Notes: generated by a model from the letters alone, not told the origin. A stretch of DNA of 64,000 nt from Aliiroseovarius salicola (GCF_027891095.1 NZ_JAQIIO010000002.1:1-64000); one strand, 5' to 3'; shown: positions 33,970-43,288, numbered from the stretch's first letter. Numbers and translations are program-made.

Positions 33970-34530
33970 TCAGGCATCGCGAAGCGCCAGAAGGGCGGCC
34001 ATGAGCGTGCTCATCGCATCCCGATTTTCAGCATTGCCGTTGGAAGGCAGGCTGCCTAGTCCAATACAAGCGCCGTAGATGAGTCGGGCAAATTCCGGGT
34101 TTGTCAGCTCCAGATCTGACAATGCTTGTTCCAGATGAGCCAGACGACTTTGATCAATTCGACCTACGGCCTCCGCCACTCCCTGGTTTTCTTGCGCCCA
34201 GGCGCGGATGGCGGGTTCAGCACTATTACCATCCTGTGTGACGTCACTGGCCATCGCAATTTCACCCAAAAGATAAAGGCGACGGACAGGATCTTTCTCA
34301 GCGGCAAGCCCTTCCGAGATCGTGTTTTTGGCATGGTTTTCCCAAGAGGACAGCATCTTGGAATGGAAGTCTGGAATGTCTTTGAAATGCCAGTAGAACG
34401 ATCCCTTGGTGGTGCCCATCTCCCTCGCCAGAGGTTCAGCTTTTAAAGCCTTTGGGCCGCTACTGATCAGGGCGCGAAAACCTGCTTCGACCCAATCTTC
34501 GCCATTCAAACGCGTTCGTGTGCCTGTCAT
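33970..34530 (-). CDS. TetR/AcrR-family transcriptional regulator
   Basis: About 186 residues. The N-terminal helix-turn-helix is clear: WVEAGFRALISSGPKALKAEPLAREMGTTKGSFYWHFKD is the TetR signature (GxxxLxxGTTKGSFYWHF). The rest is an all-alpha ligand domain without a recognised signature. ATG 34530 follows GGAG; a longer frame reaches 34593. It is downstream of the methylsuccinyl-CoA dehydrogenase gene on the same strand, past that gene's terminator. The ligand is unknown; control of acyl-CoA genes is a guess from position. Confidence 0.85.
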   Translation of the reverse strand: MTGTRTRLNGEDWVEAGFRALISSGPKALKAEPLAREMGTTKGSFYWHFKDIPDFHSKMLSSWENHAKNTISEGLAAEKDPVRRLYLLGEIAMASDVTQDGNSAEPAIRAWAQENQGVAEAVGRIDQSRLAHLEQALSDLELTNPEFARLIYGACIGLGSLPSNGNAENRDAMSTLMAALLALRDA

Positions 34531-34673
34531 GTTCTCCGCCCTGCGCTCTTGTAGTGTTTGACTAGCGGTGCTGTTGGCCCTTCGCAAGACCATGGGGAGT
34601 GTATTGTGTATTTGGGTATGCGCCTTATCAGCGCAGGCTTAACTCGTCGTTGCCAGCACGTGTTGCCGAAATG

Positions 34674-34699
34674 AAAAGGGCCACCTGTTGGCGGCCCTG
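34674..34699 (-). terminator. Rho-independent terminator downstream of mcd
   Basis: Read on the minus strand, GGGCC(GCCAACAGGT)GGCCC is followed by TTTT, about 60 bases after the acyl-CoA dehydrogenase stop. It separates that gene from the TetR gene, so the two are not simply one operon. The remaining bases between 34531 and 34759 hold the TetR promoter. Confidence 0.65.
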
Positions 34700-34759
34700 A
34701 TGTTTGTTTGGGAGTGTCCTCGGATGAGCGAAGAATGCGGGAGCAGAGCTGCTCCTCGC

Positions 34760-36409
34760 TTACCCCAGAAGACGCCGCGCAATCACTTGCGCTTGGATCT
34801 CGGCAGCGCCTTCGAAGATGTTCAGGATGCGTGCGTCACAAAGTACGCGACTGATCTGGTACTCTAGGGCAAAGCCGTTGCCACCATGGATCTGCAACGC
34901 GTTATCTGCACAAGCCCAGGCCACGCGGGCACCAAGCAGCTTGGCCATCCCAGCTTCTAGGTCACAACGCTGATCGTGGTCTTTTTCCCATGCCGAGAAG
35001 TAGGTCAGCTGACGTGCAATCATAATCTCAACCGCCATCATCGCGAGTTTGTTGGCCACACGCGGGAAGTTGATCAGCGACTTGCCGAACTGCTTGCGGT
35101 CCTCGGCATATTGCATGCCGATCTCCAGGGCATTCTGGGCAACGCCGATGGCGCGGGCCGCGGTTTGGATGCGGGCCGCTTCAAAGGTTTTCATCAGCTG
35201 TTTGAAGCCTTGTCCTTCTTCCCCACCCAGCAGGTTTTCGCCTTTGACCTTGAACCCGTCAAAACCAAGTTCGAATTCCTTCATGCCACGATAGCCCAGC
35301 ACTTCAATCTCGCCACCGGTCATGCCTTCGGTCGGGAACGGGTTTTCATCGTCGCCCGGCGTTTTCTCGGCCAGGAACATCGACAGGCCGCGGTGGTCTT
35401 TGCTGTCGGGATCAGTGCGGGCCAAAAGGGTCATGACATGGGTGCGGGCGGCGTGGGTGATCCAGGTCTTGTTGCCCGTCACCTCGTAATCGCCATTGGC
35501 GTTTTTCACCGCACGCGTGCGCAGGCTGCCAAGGTCGGACCCGGTGTTGGGTTCAGTGAAAACGGCGGTTGGCAGAATTTCGGCAGACGAGATTTTCGGA
35601 AGCCACTGTTCTTTCTGCTCATCCGTGCCGCCTGCAAGGATCAGCTCTGCCGCGATTTCTGACCGGGTACCAAGGGAACCCACACCGATATAGCCGCGGC
35701 TGAGTTCTTCCGAGACCACAACCATCGACGCCTTCGACAAGCCCAGCCCGCCATATTCCTCGGGGATGGTCAGGCCAAAGACACCCATCTCGGCCAGCTC
35801 TTCCAGGATTTCCAGCGGGATGTAGTCATCTTTCAGGTGCCAGTCATGGGCATTGGGGGCGACACGTTCATCGGCATAGCGACGGAACTGCTCGCGGATC
35901 ATCTCCAGTTCTTCATCAAGCCCCGTGGCCCCAAAGGTTGCGTGGCCGGCATTGTCGCGCATCAGCTCAACAAGCCGGTTGCGGGCGGCTTGGGAGTTGC
36001 CATTGGCGACCAGCGAGTTGATCGCGTCGGTTTCGAGCCCGGCACCATCCACGCCCATATCCGACAGACGCGCCATTTCGTTCTGGCTCATCATCATCCC
36101 ACCCTTGATCTGGGCGAGGTATTCGCCAAAGGCGATTTGCAGAAGCAGGGTTTCCATTTCATCCAGCTGACCGGCCTCATTGAGGCGCGTGGCCCAGGCG
36201 TTCATCTGGCGCAGGCTTTCTGTATAGGTGGCCAGCCAGGATAGCGCGTGGGCGGCGGCCTGATGCTCTTCAAGCTTCGCGCCGGAGATGTGGTCTCCGT
36301 CTGCGACCAAGTCACGAACCGAAGATTTGGCGGCGTCAAACAGGGTCTCAACCGGGGCAAGGGCCTCACCGGTCAGGTTGAGGATATTGTCGATCAGGGC
36401 GCTCATCAT
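34760..36409 (-). CDS. mcd: Acyl-CoA dehydrogenase, probable (2S)-methylsuccinyl-CoA dehydrogenase
   Basis: 549 residues, much longer than usual acyl-CoA dehydrogenases (about 380) because of a helical N-terminal extension of about 150 residues (ALIDNILNLTGEALAPVETL onward). The core is complete: VFTEPNTGSDLGSLRTRAV for FAD binding, GNKTWITHA, RKQFGKSLINF and the terminal IHGGNGFALEYQISRVLCDAR. This architecture and length match Mcd of the ethylmalonyl-CoA pathway, which oxidises methylsuccinyl-CoA to mesaconyl-CoA and passes electrons to ETF. ATG 36409 lies 5 bases from AGGAG, and ATG 36406 is equally plausible. A frame extending to 36859 is antisense to the exporter and rejected. The Mcd identity is by architecture only. 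Confidence 0.75.
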   Translation of the reverse strand: MMSALIDNILNLTGEALAPVETLFDAAKSSVRDLVADGDHISGAKLEEHQAAAHALSWLATYTESLRQMNAWATRLNEAGQLDEMETLLLQIAFGEYLAQIKGGMMMSQNEMARLSDMGVDGAGLETDAINSLVANGNSQAARNRLVELMRDNAGHATFGATGLDEELEMIREQFRRYADERVAPNAHDWHLKDDYIPLEILEELAEMGVFGLTIPEEYGGLGLSKASMVVVSEELSRGYIGVGSLGTRSEIAAELILAGGTDEQKEQWLPKISSAEILPTAVFTEPNTGSDLGSLRTRAVKNANGDYEVTGNKTWITHAARTHVMTLLARTDPDSKDHRGLSMFLAEKTPGDDENPFPTEGMTGGEIEVLGYRGMKEFELGFDGFKVKGENLLGGEEGQGFKQLMKTFEAARIQTAARAIGVAQNALEIGMQYAEDRKQFGKSLINFPRVANKLAMMAVEIMIARQLTYFSAWEKDHDQRCDLEAGMAKLLGARVAWACADNALQIHGGNGFALEYQISRVLCDARILNIFEGAAEIQAQVIARRLLG

Positions 36410-36496
36410 ACTGTCTCCTGTATGCGGGTCATGCGGGCGGTCAGGCGGATTCGCCCTCCCGTCAAACTTCTCAGTTACCGGATATCCATTTTGCAG

Positions 36497-36577
36497 GTGC
36501 AGCGCAATAAAAATGCGCATGCAGCATAAAATTCGCACAATTATGACGTTGCGAGATGGCGCATGCAGGCGCTGCAC
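36497..36577. promoter_or_regulatory. Symmetric repeat cluster in the mcd/exporter divergent promoter
   Basis: An inverted repeat GTGCAGCGC (36497-36505) / GCGCTGCAC (36569-36577) encloses two direct copies of GCGCATGCAG (36515-36524 and 36559-36568), 44 bases apart. The 205-base region separates the divergent mcd and TauE/SafE genes and so must contain both promoters. The arrangement suggests paired sites for a dimeric or looping regulator; which regulator is unknown. Confidence 0.45.
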
Positions 36578-36614
36578 TTCTGTTGTATGAGGGGGATAGG
36601 TGCAGGAGAATGAA

Positions 36615-37382
36615 ATGGGAATTGTCGCGGATTTACCCATCTGGATGCTTTTTCTGGCGGTCGGCGTGGCCCTGAGTGCGGGTTTCGTGAAAGGAGCCGT
36701 CGGATTTGGCTTGCCGTTGATCATGATCTCGGGTTTGGCGATTACCCTGCCCGCAGAAATAGCTCTGGCCGCTTTGATTCTGCCAACCGTTGTCACCAAT
36801 CTGTGGCAGAGCTTGCGCCAGGGGCTCAGAGCCGCGATGGAGGCGGTCGGCAAATACAAGCTTTTTCTGACTAGTTTTCTTGTAGTTATTATGTTGTCCG
36901 CTCAGTTGGTTCGGGTCTTGCCGCAAAACGTTTTGTTTATCGCCATTGGTGTGCCAATTGTCCTTCTTTGCTTGGTGCAATTGCGTGGATGGTCTCCAAA
37001 CCTGAAACCAGAAAACCGGCCGCGGGATGAAAGTGTCGTTGGCGCAATTGCTGGGTTTATTGGCGGCATATCCGGCGTCTGGGGGCCGCCCACCGTTGCC
37101 TATCTGACCGCCGTCAACACGCCAAAGGCTGAGCAGATGCGGGTACAGGGAGTGATCTATGGGGTCGGGGCTGTTGCCTTGGTTGCGGCGCATCTGAAAT
37201 CGGGTGTTTTTAATTCTCAGACCGCACCACTGTCCGCACTTTTGCTGTTCCCTGCGGTGATCGGCATGATGATTGGTGGGCGGTTTCACGACGCCATGCC
37301 ACAGGCCACGTTCAAACGGGTGACATTGGTGATTCTGACGGTTTTGGGTCTTAACCTGATCCGAAAGGGACTGATGGGTTAG
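36615..37382 (+). CDS. TauE/SafE-family sulfite/organosulfonate exporter-like permease
   Basis: 255 residues with about eight membrane helices. The two TauE/SafE repeats are seen as FVKGAVGFGLPLIMISGLAI near the start and GAIAGFIGGISGVWGPPTVAYL in the middle. Members export sulfite, sulfoacetate or similar anions, but many are unassigned. CAGGAGA supports ATG 36615. Divergent from mcd and convergent with an alpha/beta hydrolase, whose 3' end overlaps it by 32 bases on the opposite strand. Substrate not predictable. Confidence 0.85.
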   Translation: MGIVADLPIWMLFLAVGVALSAGFVKGAVGFGLPLIMISGLAITLPAEIALAALILPTVVTNLWQSLRQGLRAAMEAVGKYKLFLTSFLVVIMLSAQLVRVLPQNVLFIAIGVPIVLLCLVQLRGWSPNLKPENRPRDESVVGAIAGFIGGISGVWGPPTVAYLTAVNTPKAEQMRVQGVIYGVGAVALVAAHLKSGVFNSQTAPLSALLLFPAVIGMMIGGRFHDAMPQATFKRVTLVILTVLGLNLIRKGLMG

Positions 37383-38205
37383 CACCTATCACTGTGGGCC
37401 ACATTGCTGCATTGCGGCGTGAAAAGATGGCAGTGTGCCCCACCTTTTCCAAGCCGAAAATTTCGGGCTTTAGCACCACATGTTCATGCGGACAGAACGG
37501 ATAGCGCTCGGCCAATCGGGACACCACAGGGGGTGGCACAGAGGCATCATCGCTGACACCAACCGTGCGTAGGGGGCAGGCAAGACCAGTGGGGCGCGGC
37601 TGCGGCAGATCTGGCTCGCTTAGGTCGAACCCGCGGGTTGTACACCAGTGTTTCAACTGCCTGAACACCGGTCCCGGCAGGTCGCTACCCAATCCGGACA
37701 AGCGCCCCGGCACATATCCCAATGCTGCCATCGACATGGGTCCAATTCCAAACCACAGAGCGCGGACCAGCGCTTGGTGAGGCCATGGATGGTCGCAAGT
37801 GTGAACCGGGCCTGAGCAGACCGCAATGATGTGGGAAATCTCTTCTGTACGCGTTTGGCGCGCCAGCATCAGCCCGCCAAGGGAATGGCCAATCACCCAG
37901 ATCGGTAGCCCCTTGCTGCGGACTGACACCCAATCCCGTGCCGCCTGCTGGTCTGCAATGCCCCAATCCGCCAGAGACGCAGTGGCATGGCGGATATGCC
38001 CTTTGGTCGAGGCCCCGAAGTCGCGATAGTCATATGTCAGGCAGCTGACCGACTGCTCTGTGGCAAGCCACTTGGCAAAGTGGCGATAAAACCGGTGTGG
38101 CACCGCAGTGGCCCCGTGCAGAACAGCAACCGCGCGGGGCGCGCGCGCCGGATACCAGCTGCCACGCAGTTCTGCTGGGCCGGGAATGACGACCTCATTG
38201 TTCAT
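37351..38205 (-). CDS. Alpha/beta hydrolase
   Basis: 284 residues with the alpha/beta hydrolase order: oxyanion-side strand AVAVLHGATAVPHRFYRHFA, then YDYRDFGASTKG, the nucleophile elbow VIGHSLGGLMLARQ (Ser), a probable catalytic Asp in VGVSDDASVPPP and His in KVGHTAIF. No signal peptide. It resembles the serine-aminopeptidase-like/esterase group found in Rhodobacteraceae rather than a defined enzyme. Its 3' end overlaps the exporter gene on the other strand. Substrate unknown. Confidence 0.82.
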   Translation of the reverse strand: MNNEVVIPGPAELRGSWYPARAPRAVAVLHGATAVPHRFYRHFAKWLATEQSVSCLTYDYRDFGASTKGHIRHATASLADWGIADQQAARDWVSVRSKGLPIWVIGHSLGGLMLARQTRTEEISHIIAVCSGPVHTCDHPWPHQALVRALWFGIGPMSMAALGYVPGRLSGLGSDLPGPVFRQLKHWCTTRGFDLSEPDLPQPRPTGLACPLRTVGVSDDASVPPPVVSRLAERYPFCPHEHVVLKPEIFGLEKVGHTAIFSRRNAAMWPTVIGANPSVPFGSG

Positions 38206-38249
38206 GGTAAAACTGTGCAGAGTGGACGGTGTTTGGTAAATCCTGACCA

Positions 38250-38270
38250 GACGTCATGGGGTGTGACGTC
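38250..38270. promoter_or_regulatory. Perfect 7-bp inverted repeat upstream of the hydrolase
   Basis: GACGTCA and TGACGTC flank a 7-base spacer, 45 bases upstream of the hydrolase start (38205, minus strand). The size and symmetry suit a dimeric repressor operator. There is no T-tract, so it is not a terminator. The regulator is unknown. Confidence 0.35.
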
Positions 38271-38343
38271 AATCTCATCTCTGGGGTCCATCAATTGCAC
38301 CTAGTGAGCCGTCACAATGAGATATGATCTTTTGGATGCGGAA

Positions 38344-38380
38344 AATAAAAAAAGCCGCTCTGTGCAACACACAGCGCGGC
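38344..38380 (-). terminator. Rho-independent terminator of pckA
   Basis: On the minus strand, GCCGCGCTGTGTGTTGCACA continues into GAGCGGC to form a long stem with a short loop, followed by seven T residues. It begins 25 bases after the pckA stop and is a strong intrinsic terminator. Confidence 0.85.
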
Positions 38381-38405
38381 TTTCCTGTCTTTTTATAACG
38401 GGCTG

Positions 38406-40004
38406 TTAGCCCAGGGCGACGGCCTTTACATCATCATCGATGTCACCCTCGTACTGGGTGAAGTTTTTGGCAAACATCTCGACCAGTTTCTGGGCCTGCG
38501 CGTCATAGGCGCTGGCGTCATCCCATGTGCGACGCGGATCCAAGAGCAGATCGGCAACGCCTGCGACCTTGACGGGAACCTCAAAGCCGAAGTTTTCATC
38601 TTTGCGGAATTCAGCGTCGGCCAGCGACCCGTCCAGAGCGGCCGTCAGCAAGGCGCGAGTGGCACGGATCGGCATACGCGAGCCAGTGCCGTAAGCGCCG
38701 CCAGTCCAACCAGTGTTGACCAGCCAGCAGGTTGCGCCGTGTTTGGCGATCTTGTCGCGCAGAAGCGCACCATACTCGGCCGGACGGCGCGGCATGAAGG
38801 GCGCACCAAAGCAGGTCGAGAAGGTCGGCTCGGGTTCCGTCACACCTTTCTCGGTGCCAGCCACCTTGGAGGTGAAGCCCGAGAGGAAGTGATACATTGC
38901 CTGCGCCGGGGTCAGGCGGGCAATCGGAGGCAGCACGCCGAACGCATCACAGGTCAGCATAATGATGTTCTTGGGGTGCCCGCCAATGGCCGATTTCGAT
39001 GCGTTCGAGATATAGTGCAGCGGATAGGCGCAGCGCATGTTTGCGGTCAGGCTGTCGTCTTCGAAGTCCAGTTCGAGGGTTTCCTCGTCATAGATCATGT
39101 TCTCGATCACAGTGCCGAATTTCTCGGTTGTGGCGTAGATTTCTGGTTCTGCTTCGGCCGACAGGTTGATTGTCTTGGCATAGCAGCCACCTTCGAAGTT
39201 GAAGGTGCCGGTGTCCGACCAGCCATGTTCGTCGTCACCGATCAGGGTGCGCGAGGGATCGGCTGACAAAGTGGTTTTACCTGTGCCAGACAGGCCAAAG
39301 AAGATTGCAGTGTCGACCGGGTTGCCATTGGCGTGGTTGGCCGAGCAATGCATCGGCATGATGCCTTTTTCAGGCAGCATGTAATTCAGCAGCGAGAAAA
39401 CAGATTTCTTGTTTTCACCGGCATATTCGGTGCCGCCGATCAGGATCAGCTTGCGGTCGAAGTTCAGCGCGATCACTGTTTCCGAGCGGCATCCATGGCG
39501 TTCGGGGTTCGCGTTGAAGGTCGGGCAGTTGATGATGGTGAATTCAGGGTCGAACTCGTCCAGTTCATCGCGGTCCGGGCGACGCAGCAGGTGACGGATG
39601 AACAGGTTGTGCCAGGCCAGTTCCGAGACCACGCGCACATCGAGACGATGCGCGGGGTCCGCGCCACCGAACAGGTCCTGTACGAAATAGTCGCCGTCTT
39701 TCATGTGCTCAAGCATATCTTCGTAAAGCACGTCAAATTTGGCCGGGTCCATCGGCGGGTTGTTTTCCCACCAGATATGCGGCTCGACGCTGGGGGTTTT
39801 CACGACAAACTTGTCCTTGGGCGAACGGCCCGTGTGTTTGCCCGTCGTGACCAGGAAGGCGCCGCCTTTGCCCAGTTTGCCTTCGTCGCGCTTCAGCGCG
39901 GCTTCGACAAGGGCCGGCTCCATCAGGTTGTAATAGACATTGCCCAGCCCGGTGATGCCTTGATCTTCCAAGCGGCGTGCTGGGTTTACCCGTCCAATGG
40001 TCAT
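38406..40004 (-). CDS. pckA: Phosphoenolpyruvate carboxykinase (ATP)
   Basis: A 532-residue enzyme converting oxaloacetate and ATP to PEP, the committing step of gluconeogenesis. The kinase P-loop [17 protein letters not shown] and the substrate and metal site [19 protein letters not shown] are intact, with [19 protein letters not shown] near the C-terminus. ATG 40004 has AGGAG 7 bases upstream; the frame continues to 40103 but without family similarity. It is divergent from chvI, with a 405-base gap containing two palindromic operators. In alphaproteobacteria pckA lies next to chvIG. Confidence 0.97.
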   Translation of the reverse strand: MTIGRVNPARRLEDQGITGLGNVYYNLMEPALVEAALKRDEGKLGKGGAFLVTTGKHTGRSPKDKFVVKTPSVEPHIWWENNPPMDPAKFDVLYEDMLEHMKDGDYFVQDLFGGADPAHRLDVRVVSELAWHNLFIRHLLRRPDRDELDEFDPEFTIINCPTFNANPERHGCRSETVIALNFDRKLILIGGTEYAGENKKSVFSLLNYMLPEKGIMPMHCSANHANGNPVDTAIFFGLSGTGKTTLSADPSRTLIGDDEHGWSDTGTFNFEGGCYAKTINLSAEAEPEIYATTEKFGTVIENMIYDEETLELDFEDDSLTANMRCAYPLHYISNASKSAIGGHPKNIIMLTCDAFGVLPPIARLTPAQAMYHFLSGFTSKVAGTEKGVTEPEPTFSTCFGAPFMPRRPAEYGALLRDKIAKHGATCWLVNTGWTGGAYGTGSRMPIRATRALLTAALDGSLADAEFRKDENFGFEVPVKVAGVADLLLDPRRTWDDASAYDAQAQKLVEMFAKNFTQYEGDIDDDVKAVALG

Positions 40005-40182
40005 AGATTTGCTCCTGTCGCCGGTCCGTGGTCTCCCCCGGCGTTTCTGTCCACATGAAAGCGTATGGTCTGTCCGGGACTGGTTGTCAGGCTCCGGCCA
40101 CACGCGCCACCCTCATGTGAACGAGGGCGGTGAGGGCGCTATAGCATGGCGCGGATAAAAGGGAACAGGTGGCAAAGTAGCA

Positions 40183-40214
40183 GTTTGCGCAAACAGGGCG
40201 GTGTTTGCGCAAAC
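40183..40214. promoter_or_regulatory. Paired LacI-type operators between pckA and chvI
   Basis: Two identical perfect 12-base palindromes, GTTTGCGCAAAC, lie at 40183-40194 and 40203-40214. Their centres are exactly 20 bases apart, two helical turns, so two dimers would bind the same face of DNA. The TTGCGCAA core with a central CG is typical of LacI/GalR operators. They are about 180 bases from the pckA start and 195 from chvI. The rest of the 405-base gap shows no gene; an AT-rich stretch near 40270-40290 may hold the chvI promoter. Confidence 0.6.
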
Positions 40215-40409
40215 TGTCGCATGAATGGGCGGTCATGGCCCTTATGTTAGGTGAGGCATATTCGCCATGATTTTACACTTTATAGGATTCAATATCGTCT
40301 GAACCCGGTCTGATTCGCAGTTCTTTGTTGATTCTCAAGGCTGAAAACGGGAATATGCGGGAAATAAGACCAAACAAAAATTGAAACGAGCAGCACGAGG
40401 AGAGCACCG

Positions 40410-41114
40410 ATGTCGAGGATCGCTCTTGTTGACGACGACCGAAACATTCTTACGTCGGTGTCAATGACACTCGAGGCGGAAGGCTTCGAGGTCGAAACTT
40501 ATAATGATGGTCAGACCGCATTGGAGGCGTTCACAAAGCGAATGCCCGATATGGCTGTTCTGGATATCAAGATGCCAAGAATGGACGGGATGGATCTGTT
40601 GCAACGGTTGCGCCAGAAAACATCTACGCTTCCAGTGATCTTCCTGACCTCGAAAGATGATGAGATCGACGAGGTGTTGGGCTTGCGCATGGGGGCGGAT
40701 GACTATGTGACCAAACCCTTCTCGCAGCGCCTTCTGGTTGAACGCATCCGGGCGCTTCTGCGCCGTCAGGAAGTGCGGGCCAAGGATGAAATCGGTGATG
40801 TCGAGGAGAGCAAGATCCTGGATCGCGGTGATCTGATCATGGACCCGCTGCGCCATTCGGTGGCCTGGAAGGGCAAGGATGTGGCCCTGACAGTGACCGA
40901 ATTTCTGCTTTTGCAGGCGTTGGCCACCCGCCCGGGATTTGTCAAAAGCCGGGATCAGCTGATGGACGTGGCCTATGATGATCAGGTCTACGTGGATGAC
41001 CGGACAATTGACAGCCACATCAAACGCCTGCGGAAAAAGATGCGGACAGCGGATTCGGATTTCTCAGCGATTGAGACCCTATACGGGATAGGCTATCGCT
41101 ATAACGAAGAATAA
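40410..41114 (+). CDS. chvI: Response regulator ChvI (OmpR type)
   Basis: 234 residues: receiver domain with [11 protein letters not shown], phospho-acceptor Asp52 in [11 protein letters not shown], the Thr in FLTSKDD and Lys in [14 protein letters not shown], then a winged-helix OmpR output domain ([50 protein letters not shown]). The sequence is that of ChvI/ExoI, which controls envelope, acid response and exopolysaccharide genes in alphaproteobacteria. The kinase chvG follows 21 bases later. Confidence 0.94.
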   Translation: MSRIALVDDDRNILTSVSMTLEAEGFEVETYNDGQTALEAFTKRMPDMAVLDIKMPRMDGMDLLQRLRQKTSTLPVIFLTSKDDEIDEVLGLRMGADDYVTKPFSQRLLVERIRALLRRQEVRAKDEIGDVEESKILDRGDLIMDPLRHSVAWKGKDVALTVTEFLLLQALATRPGFVKSRDQLMDVAYDDQVYVDDRTIDSHIKRLRKKMRTADSDFSAIETLYGIGYRYNEE

Positions 41115-41135
41115 GGGCACGGACTGGGGAAGACG

Positions 41136-42830
41136 TTGCGCGATACCAAACAATCATCAAGCTCGGATGTTGTCATCGGTGAGGACTGGGTTGCGCCCCA
41201 GAACACCGTCGAAACCGAGCTGCGCAACAGACGTGCGCGGCGCGGACTGATTTCGATCAACCGTTCCCCATTGGCCCGCAAGATTATCACGTTCAACCTG
41301 ATAGGGCTACTGGTTCTGGTGGCAGGCGTGCTGTATCTAAATCCGTTCCGCGATAGCCTCGTTCTCCAGCGCGAAGGCGGATTGGTGATTGAGGCAGAGC
41401 TGATCGCAGATGTGTTTGAAGCCCAGCTTCAGGGGGATATCTCCTTGAAAGACGGGTTGAACATCCCGGAAACCCTGTCTCAGATTTCCCTGCCGGAAGG
41501 GGTCGAAGCGTTTGTGTTCGATGCGGATCAGACCCTTCTGGCCAGTTCAACTGGCCAACCACGCGCAGCCACCTTGCCGTTCAGTGGATTGGAACCCGAT
41601 GGAAGTTCGACGATCATCACCGATCTGCTCAACAACCTCTGGGAAGGCATTTCATCACTTCTCTCCGTCGGGCAAGACACCGCAACTCCTCTGGACCGAG
41701 AAGCGATCGTTCGGGAACTGTTGGGTGGCACCTTGTCTGGAGCGACTCAGGTCGCCCCAGGTGTGGAAAGCGAAGGCGGAACGATTTTCTCTGTTGCCAC
41801 TCCGATCCTGAAAGATGGAACAGCAATCGGCGCCTTGGCAATTTCCACGGCTGCGGGAGAGCTGGATCAGCTGGTGCGCAATGAGCGCGAACAGCTGTTT
41901 CAGATGTTTGTGATTGCCATTCTCGTGTCGATCGGCCTGAGCCTGTTGCTTGCCTCGACCATTGCAAATCCGCTTTCGGATCTGGCGGCAGCAGCTGAAC
42001 TGGGTCGCGACAAGAATGCCAAAAAGGTCAATCCGGGGCGGGTACGTATTCCGGATCTGTCGGGACGTCCCGATGAGATCGGTCGTCTTTCCGGAGCGTT
42101 GCGCGGAATGGTGGCGGCACTTTATGACCGGATCGATTCAAACGAACAGTTTGCCGCGGACGTTGCTCATGAGATCAAGAACCCGCTGGCCTCCCTGCGT
42201 TCTGCCATCGGCACGTTGCGCGTCGCCAAGAAAGAAGAGCATCGCACCAAACTTCTGGACGTGATCGATCATGATGTGCGTCGCCTGGATCGGCTCGTCA
42301 GCGATATTTCCAACGCGTCCCGGCTTGACAGTGAGTTGGTGAAGGAAGAAGAGGACGCCTTCAATCTTCTGAAAATGCTGGGCAATCTGACCGAATATCT
42401 GGGCAACGAAGCGAATGAAAAAGGGGTCGATTTTATCACCGACCTTCCAGCCCAGCCAATTGTCATCAATGGGCTTGAGGCACGTCTGGCGCAGGTTTTC
42501 GTGAACCTCATCTCCAATGCGCTAAGTTTCTGCGAAGATGGGGATGCCATCCGGGTTTGGGCCCGCAAGCGCGACAATCGCGTGCTGGTGGTTGTGGAAG
42601 ACACCGGACCGGGCATTCCCGATCAGGCATTGACCAAAGTGTTCAAACGTTTCTATTCCGAGCGACCCGAAAAGCAGTTTGGCAATAACTCCGGGCTGGG
42701 ATTGGCGATTTCAAAACAGATTGTCGAAGCACATGGCGGCGTGATCTGGGCGGAAAATATCCGTCCGACAGATGCTGATGTGACTTCGGAACCATTGGGT
42801 GCCCGCTTTGTCGTGGGCTTGCCAGTGTGA
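41136..42830 (+). CDS. chvG: Sensor histidine kinase ChvG
   Basis: 564 residues. A membrane helix (IITFNLIGLLVLVAGVLYL), a periplasmic sensor of about 200 residues (the region ExoR binds in rhizobia), a second helix (MFVIAILVSIGLSLLLAS) with a HAMP linker, the H-box FAADVAHEIKNPLASLRSAI, the N-box region VNLISNALSFCEDG, and G boxes VEDTGPGIPDQAL and NNSGLGLAISKQIVEAHGG. A start codon at 41136 (TTG) fits the frame. It overlaps hprK by 4 bases, so the sensor is coupled to the PTS-regulatory genes. Confidence 0.93.
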   Translation: MRDTKQSSSSDVVIGEDWVAPQNTVETELRNRRARRGLISINRSPLARKIITFNLIGLLVLVAGVLYLNPFRDSLVLQREGGLVIEAELIADVFEAQLQGDISLKDGLNIPETLSQISLPEGVEAFVFDADQTLLASSTGQPRAATLPFSGLEPDGSSTIITDLLNNLWEGISSLLSVGQDTATPLDREAIVRELLGGTLSGATQVAPGVESEGGTIFSVATPILKDGTAIGALAISTAAGELDQLVRNEREQLFQMFVIAILVSIGLSLLLASTIANPLSDLAAAAELGRDKNAKKVNPGRVRIPDLSGRPDEIGRLSGALRGMVAALYDRIDSNEQFAADVAHEIKNPLASLRSAIGTLRVAKKEEHRTKLLDVIDHDVRRLDRLVSDISNASRLDSELVKEEEDAFNLLKMLGNLTEYLGNEANEKGVDFITDLPAQPIVINGLEARLAQVFVNLISNALSFCEDGDAIRVWARKRDNRVLVVVEDTGPGIPDQALTKVFKRFYSERPEKQFGNNSGLGLAISKQIVEAHGGVIWAENIRPTDADVTSEPLGARFVVGLPV

Positions 42831-43288
42831 GCGATACAGCCCATGTGCTGACAACGGACGCGCGCGGCTTTCTTCATGCAACAACTGTCTCTATCGCCGG
42901 GCAAGGGGTCATGTTGATCGGACCGTCCGGTTCGGGAAAATCATCTCTTGCGCTGGAATTGATTGGGCTTGGGGCGAAACTTGTTGCCGATGACCTGACC
43001 CGCGTGGCCTCTGGAGCGGAAACTCCGACAGCCTACGCACCCGACAAAATGGCTGGATTGATCGAAGCCCGCGGGCTGGGGTTGATCCATGTTCCCCATG
43101 TGCTCTCCGCTCCCGTCAAGCTTGTGGTGGACCTGTCGCAGGTGGAGCAAGAGCGCCTTCCACCGTCACGCCCCGTCACTTTTGTGACAAATCAGCCGGT
43201 TAGAACCGTTTGGCGGGTTGACGACACCGCCTTTCCAAGTGCCATATTTCACATGGTGAAGTTTGGTGGACACGAGTATGGACGATAG
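42827..43288 (+). CDS. hprK: HPr kinase/phosphorylase, short alphaproteobacterial form
   Basis: 153 residues, only the catalytic domain; the N-terminal domain of Firmicutes HprK is absent, as usual in alphaproteobacteria. Walker A is [14 protein letters not shown], followed by LVADDLTRV, and then the C-terminal part that contacts HPr ([11 protein letters not shown]). It phosphorylates HPr on a serine in response to metabolite levels. Overlaps chvG by 4 bases and rapZ by 26, so translation is tightly linked. Confidence 0.9.
   Translation: MSDTAHVLTTDARGFLHATTVSIAGQGVMLIGPSGSGKSSLALELIGLGAKLVADDLTRVASGAETPTAYAPDKMAGLIEARGLGLIHVPHVLSAPVKLVVDLSQVEQERLPPSRPVTFVTNQPVRTVWRVDDTAFPSAIFHMVKFGGHEYGR

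Noticed and set aside
36410-36859. N-terminal extension of the acyl-CoA dehydrogenase up to 36859
   Set aside because: The extra 150 codons run antisense through the TauE/SafE gene and the divergent promoter; AGGAG beside 36409 gives the real start.
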